Of a stretch of 64,000 bases of DNA, positions 44,542-52,941 are shown in pieces. Position 1 is the stretch's first letter, and each line of letters begins with the position of its first letter. The notes beneath the pieces are model-generated. The model was not told where the DNA came from and did no database searches. It saw only the letters and a program-made list of their open reading frames with translations. The DNA comes from Taishania sp965247975 (GTDB lineage: Bacteria > Bacteroidota > Bacteroidia > Flavobacteriales_D > Crocinitomicaceae). Both the position numbers and the translations under genes were made by a program. The stretch spans positions 434,001 through 498,000 of the forward strand of contig OZ252050.1 of assembly GCA_965247975.1 (NCBI GenBank). The letters run 5' to 3'.

Positions 44542-45340
44542 TTGCCAACATAAACGCTTCAGATTTTACAATAAAGTGCGGATTGTATAAATCTTCCTTA
44601 TTATACTTTAATGATTGATAGGATTCAGCATCAATAATCGTCCCACCAAGTGCGTCGATGATTGCATGACCTGCCGCAGTATCCCATTCCATCGTTGGAG
44701 CAAACCGCGGATATACATCAGCTCTTCCTAAAGCCAAGTCTATAAATTTTAGGGCTGAACCTTTTTCAATAAAAGTAGCTTCACCAAATTTATCTTGAAC
44801 CTCTTCAAAAAAAGTCCTGTCTTTGATTGAACCATGACTGCGTGAAGCAGCAATAACAACAGGTTTGTTCAGTGATTTTTTCTCGATTTGAATCCAGTTT
44901 TCTGGAGAATGTGATTGCTCAAATGAAAAATAGTATACACCAATATCTTTTCCGCCAATGAGCATTACTTTTTCAACTGGTGAACACACAATACCAAAAA
45001 TCGGCGTTGAATTTTCTATCAGAGCAATATTCACAGCAAATTCGCCATTCTTCTTAATAAATTCTTTAGTACCATCCAATGGATCAACCAACCAAAGCTG
45101 ATTCCAATTTTTTCGAACTTCATAAGATTCTAAATCAAGTTCTTCGCAAATGACTGGAATATCTGTTTTTTGTAAAATGCTTGAAATAATTTTGGAAGAC
45201 ATCAAATCTGCTTCTGTAACGGGCGAACCATCTTTTTTAATTTCCTTTTCAAACGATTTTGAATACACGTGCATAATTGCACCTGAAGCTTCAATAGCCG
45301 CTTCAATAGCATGTGTATGGATCATTGAAAGATTTTGCAT
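44534..45340 (-). CDS. cysQ: 3'(2'),5'-bisphosphate nucleotidase CysQ
   Basis: Mg-dependent, Li-sensitive phosphatase that removes pAp formed by sulfate assimilation and acyl-carrier loading. The 268-aa length is typical. Motifs: SPVTEADLMSSKII, CEELDLESYE, WLVDPLDGTKEFIKKNGEF (metal-binding D-x-L-D-G-T), and PTMEWDTAAGHAII near the C-terminus. The start could be at 45340 or the ATG five codons later (MIHTHAIEAA). The promoter box is at 45355-45362. Confidence 0.92.
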   Translation of the reverse strand: MQNLSMIHTHAIEAAIEASGAIMHVYSKSFEKEIKKDGSPVTEADLMSSKIISSILQKTDIPVICEELDLESYEVRKNWNQLWLVDPLDGTKEFIKKNGEFAVNIALIENSTPIFGIVCSPVEKVMLIGGKDIGVYYFSFEQSHSPENWIQIEKKSLNKPVVIAASRSHGSIKDRTFFEEVQDKFGEATFIEKGSALKFIDLALGRADVYPRFAPTMEWDTAAGHAIIDALGGTIIDAESYQSLKYNKEDLYNPHFIVKSEAFMLANA

Positions 45341-45354
45341 TTTATTATTTTACC

Positions 45355-45362
45355 CAAATATA
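45355..45362 (-). promoter_or_regulatory. -7 promoter box TATATTTG for cysQ
   Basis: Exact TAnnTTTG on the minus strand, 15 bp before the cysQ start, so the leader would be very short. Confidence 0.6.
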
Positions 45363-45385
45363 AGGACAATCCAAAAATGGCGCAT

Positions 45386-45408
45386 AAAAAAAGACCGCCG
45401 AAGCGATC
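45386..45408 (-). terminator. Terminator with a TTCG loop
   Basis: In the minus direction GATCGC-TTCG-GCGGTC is followed by seven Ts, 26 bp after the stop of the T9SS protein gene. Confidence 0.85.
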
Positions 45409-45433
45409 TTTTCATTTTTAATATTGAGTGAAA

Positions 45434-46210
45434 TTAGTGACGAACCATTAATTTCTTCGTAATTGTCTTTTTATTGTCACCTTCTATTGTTACGAAGTAA
45501 ACACCATTTTTGAAATCAGCAACACCAATTTTAGATGTAGCGTTAATTTCTTTTGTATAAACAACATTTCCAAGAACGTCTACTATTCTAACTTTAGCAC
45601 CATCAACACCTTCTAGCGTAACATTCACAAATTCAGACGCTGGGTTTGGAGAAATTGACATCGAAGCCGCTGGTTTTTCTTCCACTGACAAAGAATAATT
45701 AAAAACAACGAACAAAGAATCTTCATAAGTTCCAGTTGTTGCCTCCGTTACATAATATTTGTAAGTTGCTGTTCCGTAGGATGAAAAATTTGGCTTAACC
45801 ACAGGTTTCATTTCAGCAAGTGCATTTGGCACACTTGGCACAGATGCCGTGGTAGTTCCATTTAAAATAGTTGGAGCAGGATCGAAATTTGCTGGATCAT
45901 GCGGTGTTTGAAAGAAATTACCAGCGCTATTTGTAATATAACATGTCGGTGGCCAACACAAATCGTCCAACCAGCCTGCCGGCGTACTGCGCACTCTTGT
46001 AATTCTATATTGTTTATCCATTCCACTCACATTTTTTACTACGAAGTGAGCTTCCCAAGGAGTTTCAACTGTGATAACTGCTGGATCAACATCTACATAA
46101 ATTGTTGTTCCAGAAATATCTGTTGTACCAGATCCTTCGTATATCTCAACCTGAGAAAAAGAAAGGAAACTAGTTGAACATAAAAGAGAAAAAAGTATGT
46201 TTTTTTTCAT
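45434..46210 (-). CDS. Secreted protein with T9SS type A sorting domain
   Basis: The 258-aa protein has a signal peptide (1-19, LSFSQ). Residues 40-180 form an Ig-like beta domain with a conserved-looking Cys pair in LCWPPTCYI (probable disulfide) and YKYYVTEATTGTYEDSLFVV. Residues about 185-258 are the T9SS type A C-terminal domain (MSISPNPASEFVNVTLEG ... NKKTITKKLMVRH). It is a single gene with its own terminator. The function is unknown; it is probably surface-attached or released after sorting. Confidence 0.8.
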   Translation of the reverse strand: MKKNILFSLLCSTSFLSFSQVEIYEGSGTTDISGTTIYVDVDPAVITVETPWEAHFVVKNVSGMDKQYRITRVRSTPAGWLDDLCWPPTCYITNSAGNFFQTPHDPANFDPAPTILNGTTTASVPSVPNALAEMKPVVKPNFSSYGTATYKYYVTEATTGTYEDSLFVVFNYSLSVEEKPAASMSISPNPASEFVNVTLEGVDGAKVRIVDVLGNVVYTKEINATSKIGVADFKNGVYFVTIEGDNKKTITKKLMVRH

Positions 46211-46414
46211 GTGTATTTGTTTTTATTTTTGATAGATAGCAAACATTATTCCAACAAATTTAAAGAAATACAAGGATATAAAAAAACAATTGGGCAATTT
46301 ATATTGGATTCCTAAAAACTTAATACGTTTTCAAATGCCAAATCAGCTCATTTTTGAAGTTAGGATTCCAAGAGCTTTGTTCTTTCTTTTGATTTTTTTT
46401 GTCAAAAATTGATT

Positions 46415-46422
46415 TATCTTTG
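46415..46422 (+). promoter_or_regulatory. -7 promoter box TATCTTTG
   Basis: Exact TAnnTTTG, with TTTG (46388-46391) 23 bp upstream as a possible -33 element. It drives the thioredoxin gene with a leader of about 40 nt. Confidence 0.6.
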
Positions 46423-46468
46423 AACTTTGGCAGGTTTATTGATTTCACTGCTCAATAAAATTAAAACT

Positions 46469-46984
46469 ATGAAAAAATTATTGACTTTCGCATTGGCATT
46501 CACTGCATTTTTTAACACAATCGCTCAAGAAAAAACAACCGATGCTGGGGATTTGAAAAAATTGCCAAGCGTTTCTTTAAAAGATATGAATAACAAAACA
46601 GTGAATACCGCAGCCTTGGGTTTTGATGGACCTGTGGTAATTAGTTTTTGGGCAACTTGGTGTTCACCATGCAAAAAAGAACTAAACACGATTCATGACC
46701 TTTATGCTGATTGGCAAGAAGAAACAGGAGTAAATCTTGTTGCTGTTTCAATCGATGATGAAAAAACCAAAAATTCAGTGCCTGTTTATGTTAATGGAAA
46801 AGGATGGGAATATTTGGTGCTTATGGATCCAAATGGCGACTTCAAAAGAGCGATGGGAGTAAATAATGTACCTCATACGTTTTTAATTGATCAAGACGGA
46901 ACGATCGTTTATTCACACAATAATTATGCTCCAGGCGACGAAGAGCATTTGTATGAAGAGATTCTTAAATTAATCAAAAAATAA
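46469..46984 (+). CDS. TlpA-like periplasmic thioredoxin
   Basis: The ATG at 46469 gives a signal peptide (MKKLLTFALAFTAFFNTIAQ); the open frame to 46427 adds 14 unlikely residues. 171 aa. The thioredoxin fold has active site FWATWCSPCKKE (C65, C68), VNLVAVSIDDEKT and the cis-Pro loop NNVPHTFLID. It probably reduces or isomerises disulfides in exported proteins. A perfect terminator follows, but the next two genes on the strand are likely linked functionally (DUF6029-like barrel and Omp28-like). Confidence 0.88.
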   Translation: MKKLLTFALAFTAFFNTIAQEKTTDAGDLKKLPSVSLKDMNNKTVNTAALGFDGPVVISFWATWCSPCKKELNTIHDLYADWQEETGVNLVAVSIDDEKTKNSVPVYVNGKGWEYLVLMDPNGDFKRAMGVNNVPHTFLIDQDGTIVYSHNNYAPGDEEHLYEEILKLIKK

Positions 46985-47003
46985 TAGGTTAGAAGAATTT
47001 AAT

Positions 47004-47026
47004 GCGCCTGAAATGGCGCTTTTTTT
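47004..47026 (+). terminator. Hairpin and T-run between thioredoxin and barrel genes
   Basis: GCGCC (47004-47008) and GGCGC (47015-47019) enclose TGAAAT and are followed by seven Ts. It ends only 6 bp before the next ATG, so it must terminate or attenuate transcription into the barrel gene, and it rules out the longer start at 47002. Confidence 0.75.
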
Positions 47027-47031
47027 ATTTT

Positions 47032-48735
47032 ATGAAAAAATTACTTGTACTTGCTGTTTCGATTTTCGGAACTTTTCATCTTTTTGGCCAGTTGGATAAA
47101 GGCAACTTTAGTGGCAATTTGGAATCAACCTTTCAATACTTGAACGATGATACGCTCATCGGTGCTACACAACCCCCGTCAAAAGGGCTTTTGAATTCTT
47201 ACATGAATGTATTTTATACTCATGGGCATTTTAAAGCAGGGTTGCGATTCGAATCTTATTTACCTAGAATTCAAGGGTATCCAAATAATTTTGATGGAAC
47301 AGGGATCGGTATGAGATATGCAGGATATGAGAATAAATTTTTCGATGTGACTGTCGGAAATTTCTACGAACAGTTTGGCACTGGACTTACTTTGAGAATA
47401 TACGAAAATCGTGCACTTGGATACGACAATATGTTGGATGGTGTGAAAGTGAAAATTACACCGTTTAAAGGAATTGAAGTAAAAGGAGTGTATGGTTATC
47501 AACGCTTAGGTTTTATTGGTGGAAGATTGGATTACAGTCCAGGAATCGTTCGTGGATTCGATGGGGAAATTCATCTGAACGAAACATTCACAAAATTGGC
47601 AGATAAAAAATTAGATGTAACTCTTGGAGGTTCTTTCGCAAGTAAATACCAAAAAGATGATAATCCTGATTTAGTATTGCCAGAAAATGTCGGAAGTTAT
47701 GGTGGTCGATTAAAATTGAGATACAGCCGCTTTACATTAGAAGGTGAGTACGTGATCAAAGAACAAGATCCATCTGCTGACAATGGAAACATTTATAATT
47801 ATGGACATGCTACAGTTATTAATGCTGGTTATTCTCAAAAAGGACTTGGAATATTGCTTTCTGCCAAATCGGTGGATAACATGAGTTACCGTTCAGATAG
47901 AAATCAGCAATTGCAAAATGTGTTGATTAATTATTTGCCATCGCTCAACAAAACACATACGTACAATCTAGTGTCATCTCTTTATCCTTATGCTACACAA
48001 CCTACTGGCGAAATCGCTTTTCAAGGTGAATTGCTTTGGACCATTAAAAAGGACACAAAACTAGGAGGGAAATATGGAACAACGATTGGAATAAACTATT
48101 CTTCGGCGTATGTTCCGATGCGTCACACTTCAGGTGTCAATCCAGCAGATTCTACTGGAGTTGCATACAAAACGACGCCATTCGATATGAGTGACAGCTT
48201 GCTTTGGAGAGATTTCAATGTGAATATTACAAAGAAGTTTACAAAGAATTTCAACTTGGCAATAAGTTATTTTAATATTGTCTTAAACAACGATATTGCC
48301 ACTGTTACAAAGGTGAAAGGAAATATTTATACAAATACTTGGGTTGTTGAAGCCGGATTCAAATTCAAAAATAAATCCTCACTGCGCGTTGAAGCACAAT
48401 ACATGCTTGTAAACCGAGTTGATTCTCTTGAGAATAGGGTGAAAATAGGAACTTCGGGATCTTCCGCAACAGATTATGGTGATTGGGCAACCGGTGTTCT
48501 TGAATATACATTCAATTCTCATTGGTATGCAAGTGTCATGGATCAATACAATCTTGGAAGTAAAAAACATGGCTCGGAACATCACCCATATTTAACTGTT
48601 GGTTATATCCGAGATGCTACAAGATTTACAGCGTCATATGGGAGACAAAGAGCTGGAATGTTCTGTGTTGGCGGAGTTTGTCGTCCAGTGCCTGCTTCGA
48701 ATGGTTTAACATTGTCAATTACACATAGTTTTTAA
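47032..48735 (+). CDS. DUF6029-like outer-membrane barrel protein
   Basis: The ATG at 47032 gives a signal peptide (MKKLLVLAVSIFGTFHLFGQ) and a product of 567 aa. The rest is repetitive amphipathic beta strands (e.g. FFDVTVGNFYEQFGTGLTLR, GIEVKGVYGYQRLGF) ending LTLSITHSF, a barrel-type terminal strand. It contains a late Cys pair (MFCVGGVCRPVP). It lies between a thioredoxin and an Omp28-like thioredoxin-fold lipoprotein, 11 bp before the latter, an arrangement I recall from related Flavobacteriia. The role is unknown; handling of a surface or periplasmic thiol substrate is a guess. Confidence 0.7.
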   Translation: MKKLLVLAVSIFGTFHLFGQLDKGNFSGNLESTFQYLNDDTLIGATQPPSKGLLNSYMNVFYTHGHFKAGLRFESYLPRIQGYPNNFDGTGIGMRYAGYENKFFDVTVGNFYEQFGTGLTLRIYENRALGYDNMLDGVKVKITPFKGIEVKGVYGYQRLGFIGGRLDYSPGIVRGFDGEIHLNETFTKLADKKLDVTLGGSFASKYQKDDNPDLVLPENVGSYGGRLKLRYSRFTLEGEYVIKEQDPSADNGNIYNYGHATVINAGYSQKGLGILLSAKSVDNMSYRSDRNQQLQNVLINYLPSLNKTHTYNLVSSLYPYATQPTGEIAFQGELLWTIKKDTKLGGKYGTTIGINYSSAYVPMRHTSGVNPADSTGVAYKTTPFDMSDSLLWRDFNVNITKKFTKNFNLAISYFNIVLNNDIATVTKVKGNIYTNTWVVEAGFKFKNKSSLRVEAQYMLVNRVDSLENRVKIGTSGSSATDYGDWATGVLEYTFNSHWYASVMDQYNLGSKKHGSEHHPYLTVGYIRDATRFTASYGRQRAGMFCVGGVCRPVPASNGLTLSITHSF

Positions 48736-48746
48736 TTCATAATAGC

Positions 48747-49700
48747 ATGAAAGCAAAAATATTTTTAAGTTTTTTAATTCTCACGATCGTTACAGTTTCA
48801 TCTTGCGACAAAGTAGAGAATATTTATCCTGAAGCTGTTGTAACAGAACTGGACACAACACTTTATGACGGAAATTGGAGTGATTATTTGGCAAATGAAT
48901 GGCCAGACTTTAACACAATTACTGCATCGCCTTTGAGAAATGCTTTGATTGAGGATTTCACTGGTCACAATTGTTCTAATTGTCCAAGTGCAGCAGTGGT
49001 TGCGCATAGTTTACATGAAGGTAATCCCAATCGCATTTTTGTAGCTTCAATTCATTCATCAGCGGTTGGAATGAGTAATTTTCAGCAAGTAACTGCTCAA
49101 TACAATGTAGATTTTACAAATGCGAACGGTTTGGAATTAGGTACTTTTTTCGGAAGTATCGCTGGGAGCGGTTTTGCTGGAAATCCGTCAGGAACAGCAA
49201 ACAGAATTAAAGCTGGAAGTGCTTTCTTTTATCCTTCTGCTGGTTGGGGACCAAAATCAAGTGAAGCACTTGCCTCGACATTGAAGGTCGCTATCAAATC
49301 AAAACTGAATTATTACCCAACAACAAAGGGAGCATTTGTACACACAGAAGTAGAAGTATTAGATAATTCGCTGACGAATGAATTGGCTATGTCTATTTAT
49401 CTTATTCAAGATTCCATGGTTGCACCACAAAATGTTTCAAGCACGTTTACCCCAGATTATGTTCACCGCGACATCCACTTGAAAAATATTGATGGTCAGA
49501 CGTTCGGAAGAACTTTAACTCCAGCACTTCTTAATAATGGTAAATATTATTTGAATTACAGTTTTGTAGTTCCAAATGAACTTGCACCTGTTGGTTCTAC
49601 AGGAGCATACAACGCTGAAAATATGCATGTATTGATTTATGTGTACGATAAAGTGACGAATGAAATTTATCAAGTAGTTAAAGAGAAATTTGTTCCTTAA
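48747..49700 (+). CDS. Omp28-like outer-membrane lipoprotein
   Basis: The 317-aa protein has a lipoprotein signal peptide with lipobox TVSSC (C about 20). The N-terminal half has the Omp28 hallmark LIEDFTGHNCSNCPSAAVVAH, a thioredoxin-like fold with a C-x-x-C (CSNC). The C-terminal half is beta-rich (PDYVHRDIHLKNIDGQTFG). Omp28 of Porphyromonas is a surface lipoprotein of unclear role. It probably co-transcribes with the DUF6029-like barrel. Confidence 0.85.
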   Translation: MKAKIFLSFLILTIVTVSSCDKVENIYPEAVVTELDTTLYDGNWSDYLANEWPDFNTITASPLRNALIEDFTGHNCSNCPSAAVVAHSLHEGNPNRIFVASIHSSAVGMSNFQQVTAQYNVDFTNANGLELGTFFGSIAGSGFAGNPSGTANRIKAGSAFFYPSAGWGPKSSEALASTLKVAIKSKLNYYPTTKGAFVHTEVEVLDNSLTNELAMSIYLIQDSMVAPQNVSSTFTPDYVHRDIHLKNIDGQTFGRTLTPALLNNGKYYLNYSFVVPNELAPVGSTGAYNAENMHVLIYVYDKVTNEIYQVVKEKFVP

Positions 49701-49830
49701 AAATAGGTGCTGAATTTGGAAAATCAGAAAAGTTTGATGCGTTAAAATTGACTGTTTTGCTTTTTTAACATTTCTGTACACTTTTTATTTCTTTCTTTCG
49801 TTAACTTAGTTGTGTTAAAATGCAAGAGAG

Positions 49831-50040
49831 ATGTTAGAACTCACAAAAAAAATCCTAAAAAAAGTAAGCTTTGATGCTTTTTTGTTCCAAAAAGAACTCA
49901 ATAAAGCGCTCAAATGGATTACGGATGCTGAAGAAGTTCAGCGTTTTAGAGAATGGTGCATCGTTGAATTTGGATCGGTCTATCCAACCATCATTTCAAG
50001 CACCTTTGCCGCTTATCGGCTAAAAGAAGTTAAGTCATAA
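49831..50040 (+). CDS. Small conserved-looking protein of unknown function
   Basis: The 69-aa basic, helical protein (MLELTKKILKKVSFDAFLFQ...) has no signal peptide. It is followed within 7 bp by a strong terminator, which supports a real, monocistronic transcript. The sequence KALKWITDAEEVQRFREWC looks like a regular helix pair. Family not recognised with certainty. Confidence 0.65.
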   Translation: MLELTKKILKKVSFDAFLFQKELNKALKWITDAEEVQRFREWCIVEFGSVYPTIISSTFAAYRLKEVKS

Positions 50041-50046
50041 ACCAAT

Positions 50047-50072
50047 GGGGAACTGAAAAGTTCCCCTTTTTT
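50047..50072 (+). terminator. Strong intrinsic terminator
   Basis: GGGGAACT-GAAA-AGTTCCCC (50047-50066) with a perfect 8-bp stem and GAAA loop, followed by six Ts. It terminates the 69-aa gene. Confidence 0.95.
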
Positions 50073-50271
50073 ATTCTGTTTGTAGTTGAAATTCATCCAC
50101 TTCTATCTTATCGGGCATATTTGATTGCCTTTTTGCTAAGGAATAGCGGATGAAAACAAACATACTTATGACAACTATAATGTAAAATGCAATCTTTAAT
50201 AAATACATTTTTCGATACTTCGGCAACGTATATTTCTTAAAATCAATTTTTCGATTTTCATTCATGACCAT
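50071..50271 (-). CDS. Small single-pass membrane protein
   Basis: 66 aa: a basic cytoplasmic head (NENRKIDFKKYTLPKYRKMY), one membrane helix (LLKIAFYIIVVISMFVFIRY) and a short acidic tail. It is divergent from galE. Its stop overlaps the T-run of the neighbouring terminator. Nothing shows its function. Confidence 0.5.
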   Translation of the reverse strand: MVMNENRKIDFKKYTLPKYRKMYLLKIAFYIIVVISMFVFIRYSLAKRQSNMPDKIEVDEFQLQTE

Positions 50272-50290
50272 AAATTAAACCAAATTATTT

Positions 50291-50298
50291 TAACTTTG
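50291..50298 (+). promoter_or_regulatory. -7 promoter box TAACTTTG for galE
   Basis: Exact TAnnTTTG ending only 6 bp before the galE ATG at 50305. The predicted transcription start falls on or just before the AUG, implying a leaderless or near-leaderless mRNA. Confidence 0.6.
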
Positions 50299-50304
50299 TT
50301 TCAA

Positions 50305-51336
50305 ATGTCAACAAACAAAAACATCCTTGTAACTGGTGGTGCTGGTTTTATTGGTTCACACACGGTTGTTAAACTCGTCGAAGCTGGTTTCTTGCCCTAT
50401 ATTCTTGACGATTTCAGGAATTCTGAGAAAGATGTTATTCAACGTTTGGAAAAAATCACAGGTGTTAAGATTCCGTTTTTTGCAATTGATGTTTGCGACA
50501 AGGACGCTATTTCTAAAGCACTTAATGGAATAGAATTTACTGGAGTGATTCATTTTGCAGCGTATAAAGCCGTTGGTGAATCAGTAAGTGAACCGTTGAA
50601 ATATTACAAGAACAATATTCTAGGTTTGGTAATTATTCTTGAATTTTGTCAAGAAAATAACATTGGAAATTTTGTTTTTTCTTCATCTTGCACAGTTTAC
50701 GGTGAACCTAAAGATGAGAAATGTGTTTCGGAAAAAGATAGTGCTTCTCAAGCAAATTCTCCATATGGTTATACCAAAGTTGTTGGCGAACAAGTGCTGC
50801 GAGATGTATTTGCAAGTGGATCACATATGAAAATAATGAATCTTAGGTACTTCAATCCTATTGGTGCTCATCCAAGTGGCATTATTGGCGAATCTCCTGT
50901 GGGTAAACCGAACAATCTTATTCCGTACGTTACACAAACAGGTGCTGGAATTTTAGAGAAACTAACCGTTTTTGGAAATGACTATCCTACAGAGGATGGT
51001 ACTTGCAAACGTGACTATATTCATGTGTGTGATTTGGCTGATGCGCATTTAAAATCCTTGGAGTTTTTGATGAAAAAACAGGATCCATTGATTGAATTTG
51101 TGAATGTTGGAACTGGATCACCTTGTTCAACATTAGAGATTATAGAAATTTTTGAACGTGTTTCCGAACGGAAATTAAATTGGCAGTTCGGACCACGGAG
51201 AAGTGGTGATGTAATTGAAATTTACGCCAAATCTGATAAATCTTTTGAACTTCTTGGTTGGAAACCTGTTTATTCTGTGGAAGATGCTGTACGAGATGCA
51301 TGGAATTGGCAATTGAAACAACATGATGCACTATAA
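50305..51336 (+). CDS. galE: UDP-glucose 4-epimerase
   Basis: Interconverts UDP-glucose and UDP-galactose (or the acetamido sugars) with tightly bound NAD. From the ATG at 50305 the product is 343 aa; a TTG at 50296 lies inside the promoter box. Motifs: NAD loop VTGGAGFIGSHTVV (9-22), VIHFAAYKAVGESV, FSSSCTVYGEP (catalytic Ser/Thr), SPYGYTKVVGEQ (Tyr-x-x-x-Lys), and RYFNPIGAHPSG. The neighbouring barrel gene begins 14 bp before its stop. Confidence 0.95.
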   Translation: MSTNKNILVTGGAGFIGSHTVVKLVEAGFLPYILDDFRNSEKDVIQRLEKITGVKIPFFAIDVCDKDAISKALNGIEFTGVIHFAAYKAVGESVSEPLKYYKNNILGLVIILEFCQENNIGNFVFSSSCTVYGEPKDEKCVSEKDSASQANSPYGYTKVVGEQVLRDVFASGSHMKIMNLRYFNPIGAHPSGIIGESPVGKPNNLIPYVTQTGAGILEKLTVFGNDYPTEDGTCKRDYIHVCDLADAHLKSLEFLMKKQDPLIEFVNVGTGSPCSTLEIIEIFERVSERKLNWQFGPRRSGDVIEIYAKSDKSFELLGWKPVYSVEDAVRDAWNWQLKQHDAL

Positions 51337-52060
51337 ATTCTTTTTTTTTCTTTTACTCATTGGCCTAAATTCTTATGCGCAATATGATTCTGAAGGTGAG
51401 AATAAATCGCGCTTTCGTCCTGGATTGTTTTGGTATTTTACTGGTTATCATCCTGCGAAGGTTGGAAAAGTGAGAAAATACGATCGAATTATTTTTGATG
51501 TTACCTACAACGACTGGCTCGGAGCTAAAAAACCATTTCAAAATCATTGGGCATCCATGGGACTTAACACAAATATATTGTTTGATATCCCGCTAATGGA
51601 GAAAAACCGACTTTCGTTAGGGGTTGGAGTTTGTTATGGATTTCAAACGATCCGTCACAACCAAGCGACATTGGCCTTTGAAAATGAAGATTATACTAAA
51701 ATTTCAGATACACTTGTAAAACCATTTGAGCGCAATAGTTTAATTGGTCACCAGATTTCCATTCCCATTGAATTGAGATTTCGAACAAATGGTTGGAAGC
51801 ATTTTAAAATTCATGTAGGAGGAAAAATCGGTTATCAAGCTGGGCTCTATTCAAAAACGCATGGGTTAGAAGGTGAATCTCCAAAAAAATTCAAAACTCC
51901 ATTCTCAGATCCTAATCGAATGATCTATTCGGTTCATGCACGTGTCGGAATTCGAAATTGGGCACTATTTGGATCGTATAATTTGAATACAATTTTTAAA
52001 AATTCAAAAAGCACTTCGCTCAATATGTTTCAGTTGGGAATAAGTGTTTCATTGTTTTAA
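51323..52060 (+). CDS. Outer-membrane beta-barrel protein
   Basis: The 245-aa protein has a signal peptide (MHYKFFFFLLLIGLNSYAQ). The pattern of strands and a C-terminal FQLGISVSLF resembles small PorT/OmpW-like outer-membrane barrels. It overlaps the end of galE by 14 bp, so translation is coupled. The specific role is unknown. Confidence 0.68.
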   Translation: MMHYKFFFFLLLIGLNSYAQYDSEGENKSRFRPGLFWYFTGYHPAKVGKVRKYDRIIFDVTYNDWLGAKKPFQNHWASMGLNTNILFDIPLMEKNRLSLGVGVCYGFQTIRHNQATLAFENEDYTKISDTLVKPFERNSLIGHQISIPIELRFRTNGWKHFKIHVGGKIGYQAGLYSKTHGLEGESPKKFKTPFSDPNRMIYSVHARVGIRNWALFGSYNLNTIFKNSKSTSLNMFQLGISVSLF

Positions 52061-52069
52061 ATACGGGTC

Positions 52070-52840
52070 ATGTTCATTGATACACATACACATTTATTCA
52101 CCGACGCATTTGACGAAGACCGAAAGGAAGTAGTTGAGAAAGCAATTTCAATGGGTGTTTCCAAAATGCTTTTGCCAAACATTGATGTCGAAACTATTCC
52201 ACGCGTATTTGCTCTGAGTAATGAATTTCCAAATAATTGTCATCCAATGATGGGTTTACATCCAGGTTCTGTTGGTGAAGATTTCTTGAATGATTTAGTA
52301 GTGATTAAAGAAGCACTTGATTCAAAGAAATGTGTTGCAGTTGGTGAAATAGGCATGGACTTATATTGGGACAAAACATTTGTCGAGCAACAAAAAGTGG
52401 CTTTTCGGATGCAAATTGATTGGGCAAAGGAATTGAATCTTCCGATCGTGATTCACGCTCGGGAAGCATTTGATGAAATTTTTGAGATAATTGATGAGGT
52501 TAATGATGACCGTTTGACAGGTGTTTTTCATTGTTTTACTGGTACCATTGAACAAGCAAATCACGTTCTAAGTTATGGTGGTTTTAAATTAGGCATTGGT
52601 GGGGTTGTTACTTACAAGAAATCAGAGTTGCCAGATGTAATTAGCCAAATTAGCTTAGAACATATCATTTTGGAAACGGATTCTCCATATTTACCGCCAG
52701 TTCCGCACCGAGGCAAAAGAAACGAAAGTTCTTATGTTTTGCATGTAGCCGAGAAATTAGCGGATATTTATCAAGTGCCATTTCGAGAAATTGAGGAACA
52801 AACAACTAAGAATGCGAAAGAATTGTTTAATTTGGTGTAA
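52070..52840 (+). CDS. TatD family metal-dependent hydrolase
   Basis: Amidohydrolase-fold nuclease or deacylase of the TatD/YcfH group. The 256-aa length is normal. Metal ligands lie in MFIDTHTHLFTD (His-x-His), VAVGEIGMDLYW (Glu), PIVIHAREAF (His), VFHCFTGT (His) and ETDSPYLPP (Asp). It follows the barrel gene by 9 bp, probably in the galE operon. The substrate (DNA ends, D-aminoacyl-tRNA or other) is not set by sequence. Confidence 0.92.
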   Translation: MFIDTHTHLFTDAFDEDRKEVVEKAISMGVSKMLLPNIDVETIPRVFALSNEFPNNCHPMMGLHPGSVGEDFLNDLVVIKEALDSKKCVAVGEIGMDLYWDKTFVEQQKVAFRMQIDWAKELNLPIVIHAREAFDEIFEIIDEVNDDRLTGVFHCFTGTIEQANHVLSYGGFKLGIGGVVTYKKSELPDVISQISLEHIILETDSPYLPPVPHRGKRNESSYVLHVAEKLADIYQVPFREIEEQTTKNAKELFNLV

Positions 52841-52941
52841 TATTCTTAGTCGATTTTTTAACACTTGACTCAATGGTGTTTACCACATAGTCAACAACTG
52901 GGACATGAAGACAATTCTTTTTAAATAGATCGTTAATATTG

